Of a DNA stretch of 64,000 nt, positions 58,788-64,000 are shown piece by piece. The stretch spans positions 6,420-70,419 of the forward strand of contig JBIKWM010000014.1 of NCBI GenBank assembly GCA_044356305.1, given 5' to 3'. Position numbers and translations under genes: made by a program. How positions within the stretch are numbered: position 1 is the stretch's first letter; each line of letters starts with the position of its first letter. Source of the stretch: JBIKWM01 sp044356305. Lineage in GTDB: Bacteria > Bacteroidota > Bacteroidia > UBA10329. Under the pieces are notes generated by a model. That model worked only from the letters and a program-made list of their open reading frames with translations. It was not told the origin of the DNA and did no database searches.

Positions 58788-60083
58788 ATGAAATTAGACA
58801 TTAAAGTCCCGAGTCCGGGAGAATCAATCACCGAAGTGGAGATAGCCAACTGGCTGAAGGCCGATGGCGACTATGTGCAAAAGGATGAGGAGCTGTGCGA
58901 GATAGACTCGGACAAGGCCACCCTTACCGTGAATGCCGAAGCGGCCGGAACGCTCTCCATTAAAGTAGGTGCAGGTGAGTCAGTCAAAGTGGGCGAGGTG
59001 CTGTGCACCATCGATACCAGCGCTGCCGCCCCAGCCGGTGCTCCATCCCCCAAGAAAGAAACACAGGCCGTGGCGGCTCCGGTGGCGAAAGCAGCCGAGG
59101 TTCCTAACTCGCAGGGGGTGGTTCCTAACTCCCCTCCCTCTAGGGGAGGGGTTGGGGGAGGGGTTTCCTACGCCAGCGGCACCCCATCGCCTGCAGCCAA
59201 GAAGCTGATGGACGAGAAGAACATTGCCCCCGCACAGGTAATAGCCACGGGCAAGGACGGCCGCATCACCAAAGGCGATGTGCTGGCCACCCTATCAACG
59301 GGTTTCGCGGCTCAACCATCTACCCAGGCGGCCCTCCAGGGCTGGCAGGGCGAGCGGACTGAACGCAGGGAGAAGATGAGCATGCTGCGCAGAAAGGTGG
59401 CCGAGCGCCTTGTGGCCGTGAAGAACCAGACGGCCATGCTCACCACATTCAACGAGGTGGACATGAAGCCCATCATGGACCTGCGCGCCAAGTACAAGCA
59501 GCAGTTCATTGAGGTGCATGGCGTGAACATCGGGTTCATGAGCTTCTTCACCAAGGCCGTCACCGAGGCGCTGTACCACTACCCTGCTGTGAATGCCCGC
59601 ATCGATGGGCAGGAGGTGGTGTACCACGATTACTGCGACATCGGCATTGCCGTCAGTTCGCCCAAGGGCCTCATGGTGCCGGTGATCCGCAATGCCGAGC
59701 AGCTATCGTTGGCCGGCATTGAAAGTGAGATAAAACGCCTGGCCGGCCTGGCCCGCAATAGCACCATCAGTGTCGATGACATGACCGGTGGCACGTTCAC
59801 CATCACCAACGGTGGCGTGTTCGGCAGCATGATGAGCACGCCCATCATCAACCCGCCACAAGTGGCCATACTGGGCATGCACAACGTGGTGGACCGTGCC
59901 GTGGTCATCGATGGGCAGATCGTGATCCGCCCCATGATGTATGTGGCCATGAGCTACGACCACCGCATCATCGATGGCAAAGAATCGGTCAGTTTTCTTG
60001 TAAAGGTGAAGGAAATGTTGGAGAACCCCGCCCGCATGCTCTTTGGTGGCAAAGACCCCGAACAGGTGCTGCTAGGGTTGTGA
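58788..60083 (+). CDS. sucB: 2-oxoglutarate dehydrogenase E2 (dihydrolipoyl succinyltransferase)
   Basis: SucB carries the lipoyl arm and transfers the succinyl group to CoA. The 431-residue protein has a lipoyl domain (about 1-75) with DSDKATL around the lipoyl lysine, an Ala/Pro linker, a peripheral-subunit-binding domain (SPAAKKLMDEKNIAPAQVIATGKDGRITKGDVLA), and a catalytic domain with FTKAVTEALYHYPAVNARI and the active-site SYDHRIIDG. Between lipoyl and binding domains, the linker includes a foreign-looking piece (VPNSQGVVPNSPPSRGGVGGG). It ends the sucA-sucB operon. Confidence 0.95.
   Translation: MKLDIKVPSPGESITEVEIANWLKADGDYVQKDEELCEIDSDKATLTVNAEAAGTLSIKVGAGESVKVGEVLCTIDTSAAAPAGAPSPKKETQAVAAPVAKAAEVPNSQGVVPNSPPSRGGVGGGVSYASGTPSPAAKKLMDEKNIAPAQVIATGKDGRITKGDVLATLSTGFAAQPSTQAALQGWQGERTERREKMSMLRRKVAERLVAVKNQTAMLTTFNEVDMKPIMDLRAKYKQQFIEVHGVNIGFMSFFTKAVTEALYHYPAVNARIDGQEVVYHDYCDIGIAVSSPKGLMVPVIRNAEQLSLAGIESEIKRLAGLARNSTISVDDMTGGTFTITNGGVFGSMMSTPIINPPQVAILGMHNVVDRAVVIDGQIVIRPMMYVAMSYDHRIIDGKESVSFLVKVKEMLENPARMLFGGKDPEQVLLGL
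59099..59166 (+). repeat. GC-rich palindromic repeat inside the sucB linker
   Basis: ggttcctaactc occurs twice, 59099-59110 and 59120-59131, 21 bases apart. The second copy runs into a cccctccctctaggggaggg palindrome (59131-59150) and a gttgggggagggg tail. The sequence resembles the CTCCCCTCCC/GGGAGGGG dispersed repeat of Bacteroidota intergenic DNA. It is read through in frame as VPNSQGVVPNSPPSRGGVGGGV in a flexible linker. Confidence 0.75.
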
Positions 60084-60102
60084 GGCGCTGGCTGAAAAGT
60101 TG

Positions 60103-60828
60103 TCAGTTCTCGAGGCTGCGCTGCGAGAGCACCTCAAACGAACCCAGCTCCAGACACAGCAGTGTACCCACTTCCCTGCCGTTGGGCACAAGCACACATC
60201 CGTTGTCAATCCCGATGGAATGGGCCCTGTTCTCTATCGACTTCAGGATGTTAGGGTACGAGCGGGGCTGGTGGCCATGTATCACCTTGCGGCCGTTTAC
60301 CGGTTCCTTGGCTTTGAAGTCGCGGATCCAGGTCATGGCATGCAGGTCTGAGAAGGGGTCGGGTATGCTCAGGTTAAGGCCTGCATGGATGAGCAGGAAC
60401 CCATCGGTGAGGTAATAGAGCGGCAGCGTGGCCAAAAGGCGCCTGTAGCGTTTGCGCACCTTCCCCTTCCTGTTCAGGAGCACCTGCAGCCTGGGTTGCG
60501 TTACCATGAACTCGGCCAGTCTTTCGGGCCCGGCCGCAATGGCGGCCAGCAGCATCTCCTCGTGGTTGCCGCGCAGGGCCATGACGCTGAGGCCCTGATC
60601 CTGCAGTGCAAGGATGGTGTCGAGCACCTCGTGGCTGTCGGGGCCTCGGTTTATCATATCGCCCAGAATAAAGATCTGGTCCTCCACGGTGGGGGCCATC
60701 TGTTCGAGCAGGGCCAGGAATGTGCGTGCACAGCCGTGTATATCGGGGATCACGAGTCTGCGGCCACCTTTTCGGGGCATCGGCACCTCGCGGTACACCT
60801 TGGCGGGTATGATCAGTTCTCCGGTCAC
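60103..60828 (-). CDS. Metallophosphoesterase (ApaH/PPP-type)
   Basis: A 241-residue phosphoesterase with the PPP-family metal motifs: DIHGC, GDMINRGPDS, GNHEEM, and the His residues of HAGLNLS and HGHQP. Members hydrolyse diadenosine polyphosphates or phosphoproteins; the substrate here is not known. The GTG start at 60828 overlaps the end of the DUF5686 gene by four bases, which supports it; an ATG 48 bases later (MPRKGGRR) is the alternative. It converges on sucB with 19 bp between. Confidence 0.9.
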   Translation of the reverse strand: MTGELIIPAKVYREVPMPRKGGRRLVIPDIHGCARTFLALLEQMAPTVEDQIFILGDMINRGPDSHEVLDTILALQDQGLSVMALRGNHEEMLLAAIAAGPERLAEFMVTQPRLQVLLNRKGKVRKRYRRLLATLPLYYLTDGFLLIHAGLNLSIPDPFSDLHAMTWIRDFKAKEPVNGRKVIHGHQPRSYPNILKSIENRAHSIGIDNGCVLVPNGREVGTLLCLELGSFEVLSQRSLEN

Positions 60829-63191
60829 AGCGCTATGCGCATACTCAGTTTATAGGTCAGGTTCTGATCGAACTCTTTCAGGGCCGTTGGGCCATAGCGC
60901 AAAAATGCACCTCCGCCAATACCTATCACCTTTATGCGTATCAGGTCCTCTATCACCACACCGCTCTCAAAATGCCCGTTGCGCATGGTCTGCACCGATG
61001 TGCCTGAATAATGTGCCGGTGTCGGATTGCCACCCAGGCCTATGTTGTTGACCAGCAGGAACTCGGGCACCAGCCACTGCATGGGCGATGCCCACCGCCC
61101 GAAACTGTGAACATGGTGCAGACTGAGCTGCCACCGGTGCAGGAACTCATTCATCCTTACTGTCTCGAAGCTCTGGGGCGAATAAAGCGAGAGGTCGTCA
61201 AAATTGGCGCGGGGAGTGAACATGCGGAGGTAGGGCACGGCATGGCTCACCCAATCGGCACGCAGCCGAAACGAACCTTTGCCCAGCACCCTGATGCGGT
61301 ACGATGCATTTGCCTGTGCACTTATGCGCCAGTAATCGTAGCCGCTGCCCAATACCCCGCTCATTCCCCTGGTGAGTTGCACCTCGGCCCAGTGCGGACC
61401 ATCTTGGGCCATGGAGCGGCTGTCGATGGTGTATAGCGTCTCCCTATAGGACCACCGCACCCCGAGGTTCACCTCAAAGAGCGTAGCGGTGCCGATGGTA
61501 TCGCCCGCTACCGGTACAAACGCCTGACCGCCCTTGGCCTCTGACCTTGAATGAGAGGCGCCCATGCGCAAACGGAGGCCTCTAATGGGTCGCAGCAGCA
61601 CATCGGCCCTCAGCTCATCCATCATATCAAACATCTGTAGGTTGATGGTGCGGTACAGGTCGCGCAGGCCAGGCGGGGCATCGGGCATGGTGCGGGCACT
61701 TCCGCTCTCCTGCAGGTCGTGCAGGTAGCTGAGCCGGAGGTGGAGGTCGATGCCTCTGTGAAGGAGCACATCGGCCCTGCCCCCGTATTTCACGGCCTTA
61801 TCGCTGAATCCGTATGCCACATGGCCGCCAAGAGTGGTGCCCCGCAAAAGCCGCGGTTGGGTGTATATGCCTGCCCCGAGCCGGAACCCTTCGTAACGGT
61901 TGAAATCGATCAGACTGGCCAGGTCAAGGTCAATAGGCCCGATGGGCAACATGCCGCTGGCCGCTGCGGTGAGCAGACGCACACGGGCATCGAGTCTGGC
62001 TTTGCGTCCGAGGCTGTCAATGGTGCGATAGGTGCGCTGTTCCCAGGCGTTGAGGGGCTCAGGGCGCGCACCGGCCCAGTAAGTCGAGTCGCGTCTCAAT
62101 GCCTCGCGTGCCACCTCAAGCGGTCTGATGCCCGGTTTCGGTGCGTTTGCCCTTTCGATTATCCGCACATCGTCAATGGCAGTCACTCCACTCATGCCTA
62201 TGTAGAGTCCGTTGGTGCTCAACAGCGTGAAGGTGCCATCGGTATAGAGCCGTGAAGGGAACCAGCGCCCACTGGGCAGACGGGCATATTCCTGCCTTAT
62301 GTGCACGGGCCCCATGGCAGTGACCACACCAGCACTCACATTGCGAATGGCGTGGTCGGCAGCATTGATATGCAATGTGCCGCTCAGGCCCCTGCCCGAC
62401 CATGGGCTGAATCCCACCACATACACAGTGTCGTTATCTACCACCAGCGTGTCTGTAAGCTGGAGCCTGAACACCTGCCCTGCCATCCGCATGATGGGGG
62501 TGCTGAAGGTCTCATCGGCCACTTTGAAAGTCGCGGAATAGAAAGAGAAGGACTGAAGCTCGGTGGCCAACACAGGCAGTTCAGAGTTTCGCAGTCCGCT
62601 GATGCGTGTGGCCACCACCGTATCAGCCCAAGTGCCCGAGCGGTAATGTCGGTGTGTGACGTTCTCGGTCAACATCAGCCCGTGGCGCTCCATGGTGCCA
62701 TGTACGCGGGTCATCAGGCTGTCGCGACCCGTTCTGCGCAGTTTCGAGCTGTCGGGCACCGCCACAAAGCGAAACTTATCATACCCCGTGTATGAGAATG
62801 CGCCTATCTCCAAAGGGTCATTCTTTGCCCTGGCAGCATACACCTTGCCCATCAGCGCATAGGCGGGGTCGGCCTTAGGTGTCACGGTCACTGTTCCCAG
62901 CTCATTCGTGGCGCGGACAAGGAAGATTGTATCCGGGACCGGGCCATTCACCCAGATAGTCCGCGTCTGATATCCCAGATGCCCAACCCGAATGCTGTCT
63001 GAGGTGCCTGCGGGCAACGCGAATCGGCCATCCATATCGGCCACCGTTCCTTTAGGCCCCTTTCCTATTACAATGTGGGCAAATGGCAACGGCTCGGAGG
63101 TGCGCTGGTCGGCCACCACCCATTGAGCCCTCACCCTTTGGGAGAAAATCAGGAAGATGGACAGGGAAAGAATCAGCCGCAGATGGGTCAT
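60825..63191 (-). CDS. DUF5686/carboxypeptidase-regulatory-like outer-membrane protein
   Basis: A 788-residue outer-membrane protein. A signal peptide (THLRLILSLSIFLIFSQRVRAQ) is followed by a carboxypeptidase-regulatory-like plug domain (VVADQRTSEPLPFAHIVIGKGPKGTVADMDGRFALPAG), then the DUF5686 part, which ends in a beta barrel (last residues LTYKLSMRIAL). It belongs to a Bacteroidota family related to, but distinct from, TonB-dependent receptors; its role is unknown. The start at 63191 gives the signal peptide. An earlier in-frame ATG would extend by 25 residues without a signal. Confidence 0.85.
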   Translation of the reverse strand: MTHLRLILSLSIFLIFSQRVRAQWVVADQRTSEPLPFAHIVIGKGPKGTVADMDGRFALPAGTSDSIRVGHLGYQTRTIWVNGPVPDTIFLVRATNELGTVTVTPKADPAYALMGKVYAARAKNDPLEIGAFSYTGYDKFRFVAVPDSSKLRRTGRDSLMTRVHGTMERHGLMLTENVTHRHYRSGTWADTVVATRISGLRNSELPVLATELQSFSFYSATFKVADETFSTPIMRMAGQVFRLQLTDTLVVDNDTVYVVGFSPWSGRGLSGTLHINAADHAIRNVSAGVVTAMGPVHIRQEYARLPSGRWFPSRLYTDGTFTLLSTNGLYIGMSGVTAIDDVRIIERANAPKPGIRPLEVAREALRRDSTYWAGARPEPLNAWEQRTYRTIDSLGRKARLDARVRLLTAAASGMLPIGPIDLDLASLIDFNRYEGFRLGAGIYTQPRLLRGTTLGGHVAYGFSDKAVKYGGRADVLLHRGIDLHLRLSYLHDLQESGSARTMPDAPPGLRDLYRTINLQMFDMMDELRADVLLRPIRGLRLRMGASHSRSEAKGGQAFVPVAGDTIGTATLFEVNLGVRWSYRETLYTIDSRSMAQDGPHWAEVQLTRGMSGVLGSGYDYWRISAQANASYRIRVLGKGSFRLRADWVSHAVPYLRMFTPRANFDDLSLYSPQSFETVRMNEFLHRWQLSLHHVHSFGRWASPMQWLVPEFLLVNNIGLGGNPTPAHYSGTSVQTMRNGHFESGVVIEDLIRIKVIGIGGGAFLRYGPTALKEFDQNLTYKLSMRIAL

Positions 63192-63270
63192 GATCAGGTG
63201 CCGTGGCAAACCTAAGGGCCACCCGGCATTTGAGCGATAAACGGGTTCTCGCATTATTTTCTCCACACTG

Positions 63271-63300
63271 TTGCACCGCTTCTTGTTTTGTATACATTTG
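63271..63300 (+). promoter_or_regulatory. Promoter of tRNA-Val
   Basis: TTG (63271-63273) and TACATTTG (63293-63300) are 19 bases apart, the full Bacteroidota -33/-7 pattern. The tRNA begins ten bases after the box. This is the best promoter match in the window. Confidence 0.7.
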
Positions 63301-63310
63301 CCGCCCCTTT

Positions 63311-63388
63311 GGGAGTTTAGCTCAGCTGGTTCAGAGCATCTGCCTTACAAGCAGAGGGTCGGGGGTTCGAATCCCTCAACTCCCACCA
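63311..63388 (+). tRNA. tRNA-Val (anticodon UAC)
   Basis: A 75-base cloverleaf plus an encoded CCA. The acceptor gggagtt (63311-63317) pairs with aactccc (63378-63384). The D-arm holds gctcagctggttcagagc. The anticodon stem is tctgc/gcaga around the loop cttacaa with anticodon TAC, read by valine GUA-type codons. The T-arm is gggggttcgaatccctc. Discriminator A and CCA follow. The 3' half is a typical integration target. Confidence 0.95.
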
Positions 63389-63396
63389 ACAGGGAC

Positions 63397-63434
63397 AAGG
63401 GTTTCAGAGGTTTCGGCCTTTGGAACCCTTTTTC
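63397..63434 (+). terminator. Hairpin terminator after tRNA-Val
   Basis: aagggtt (63397-63403) pairs with aaccctt (63424-63430), with an inner cagagg/cctttg stem that has one G-U pair, and a T-run follows. Confidence 0.8.
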
Positions 63435-63464
63435 ATTTGCGAGTAATTTGCAAGTAAACCGCCT

Positions 63465-63860
63465 TCATTCGGTCTTTTCGCCCTCCGCTGGTGCGCTCAT
63501 GTCAATGATGCGAATTGTAGGGAAAAGAGGCTGCTCCGCTTGTTCTGTGCCGCTAACAACCCTTCGCGTTATGTGAATGTGGTTTGGGCTTTCGCTATCG
63601 GGCACGCTCAGGTCAATGCCCGTGAAGATGGGCTGCTCTGTGCGGTCAAAGCCTAAGATGGTGGGCGGCTTGGGGGTAATCAGTTTAAGAAATTCAAGGT
63701 GAACCCTCAGGCGGGTTTCGGGGTCTATCGCTGCAAGGTCTAATTGTAGTTGGCCATCAAAGTACCCTTCTACCACGTTCTCTAATAGTTCGCGCATCTG
63801 TGAGGTGGTGCGGTTGGGTGTGCCTTTTTCCCGTCCGCCTGTCTTTTGTCCGTGTGCCAT
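63465..63860 (-). CDS. Phage/mobile-element small protein (terminase small-subunit-like, tentative)
   Basis: A 131-residue protein with the N-terminus AHGQKTGGREKGTPNRTTSQMRELLENVVEGYF. The GGRxKGTPNKTT pattern, followed by a DNA-binding-like helical part, is frequent in small proteins of Bacteroidota prophages, often near terminase genes. It continues DPETRLRVHLEFLKLITPKPPTI and ends in a polar tail. The gene faces the tRNA and starts 15 bases after the truncated ORF upstream of it. Phage origin is an inference from this pattern and from the tRNA next to it. Confidence 0.6.
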   Translation of the reverse strand: MAHGQKTGGREKGTPNRTTSQMRELLENVVEGYFDGQLQLDLAAIDPETRLRVHLEFLKLITPKPPTILGFDRTEQPIFTGIDLSVPDSESPNHIHITRRVVSGTEQAEQPLFPTIRIIDMSAPAEGEKTE

Positions 63861-63875
63861 CTATTCAGAACTACT

Positions 63876-64000
63876 TTAGAACAGGCCCAGCAGGTACTCC
63901 CCTGCATGATAGACTAAGCTAAGGCCCAGCAGATAGGCCGTTACCTCAATGACAAAGGGATGTATCAACTCAATTAGCGGGTGGGGTGGCCTTTCGTATT
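63876..64000 (-). CDS. Truncated ORF at the right edge (probable mobile-element gene)
   Basis: An open frame on the minus strand enters from the right edge and stops at TAA 63876-63878. The 41 visible residues (YERPPHPLIELIHPFVIEVT, then AYLLGLSLVYHAGEYLLGLF) look like a short amphipathic or membrane-associated C-terminus. It is 15 bases upstream of the phage-like gene, so the two probably share an mRNA. Too little is visible for a family call. Confidence 0.4.
   Translation of the reverse strand, partial: YERPPHPLIELIHPFVIEVTAYLLGLSLVYHAGEYLLGLF

Overview
The window is a stretch of chromosome from a member of the Bacteroidota, most likely a Flavobacteriales-type lineage with fairly high GC. 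The evidence is the gene content: two-Cys glutamate racemase, MurF-Alr fusion, tandem DUF6089 barrels ahead of uppS-bamA-ompH-ompH, DUF5686, DUF3109, DUF3467, a type IX secretion C-terminal signal, and an IF-2 with a long Ala/Lys/Glu-rich N-terminus. Start codons lack Shine-Dalgarno sequences. Many genes carry a TAnnTTTG or TAnnTTCG box close to the start, the -7 element of the Bacteroidota housekeeping sigma factor. Almost all of the window is compact core genome with short intergenic spaces and hairpin terminators between convergent genes.

Layout. 1-9.1 kb: an outer-membrane barrel (cut by the left edge), coaX, a SET-domain protein, a PepSY-like protein, an Rrf2 regulator with an SLC13 anion transporter, a lipoprotein, a secreted cyclophilin, fabG and a VWA-type membrane protein. 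9.1-9.4 kb: an intergenic block of short repeats. 9.4-13.6 kb: an M23 peptidase, a small coiled-coil protein, zapA, a probable 6S RNA and rny. 13.6-17.7 kb: a flippase, a polymerase-like membrane protein and a secreted protein of unknown family, in tight succession behind rny. 17.7-20.9 kb: DUF3467, a MORN-type protein, an aldose epimerase family protein and a fatty-acid desaturase.

21-25.7 kb: the rimP-nusA-infB operon (minus strand). 25.8-33.6 kb: a cytoplasmic cyclophilin, two DUF6089 barrels, uppS, bamA, two Skp/OmpH chaperones and murI, an envelope-biogenesis block. 33.5-38.1 kb (minus): a gamma-carbonic-anhydrase-like protein, then a PNGase F-like secreted glycosidase with a hybrid sensor kinase that lacks a sensor domain. 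38.2-42.4 kb: a biotin-dependent carboxylase beta subunit, trpS, a polytopic membrane protein and DUF3109. 42.4-46.5 kb: a structured leader, nrdB and nrdA (class I ribonucleotide reductase). 46.5-52.2 kb: a Bacteroidota-conserved protein, tdk overlapping a murF-alr fusion, a coiled-coil membrane protein and a ComF-type phosphoribosyltransferase.

52.2-55.7 kb (minus): a four-gene operon of a short HTH protein, a BtrH-type protein with an intact Cys-His-Asp triad, an ABC ATPase and an ABC-2 permease. This is the best candidate for an uncharacterised system. 56-60.1 kb: sucA and sucB; the sucB linker has absorbed a GC-rich palindromic repeat in frame. 60.1-63.2 kb: an ApaH-like phosphatase and a DUF5686 barrel. 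63.3 kb to the end: tRNA-Val(UAC), a terminator, and a phage-like small gene with a further truncated ORF, probably the edge of an element integrated at the tRNA.

Coordinates were read by eye and no database search was possible. Family names rest on recognisable motifs. Promoter calls are pattern matches only.
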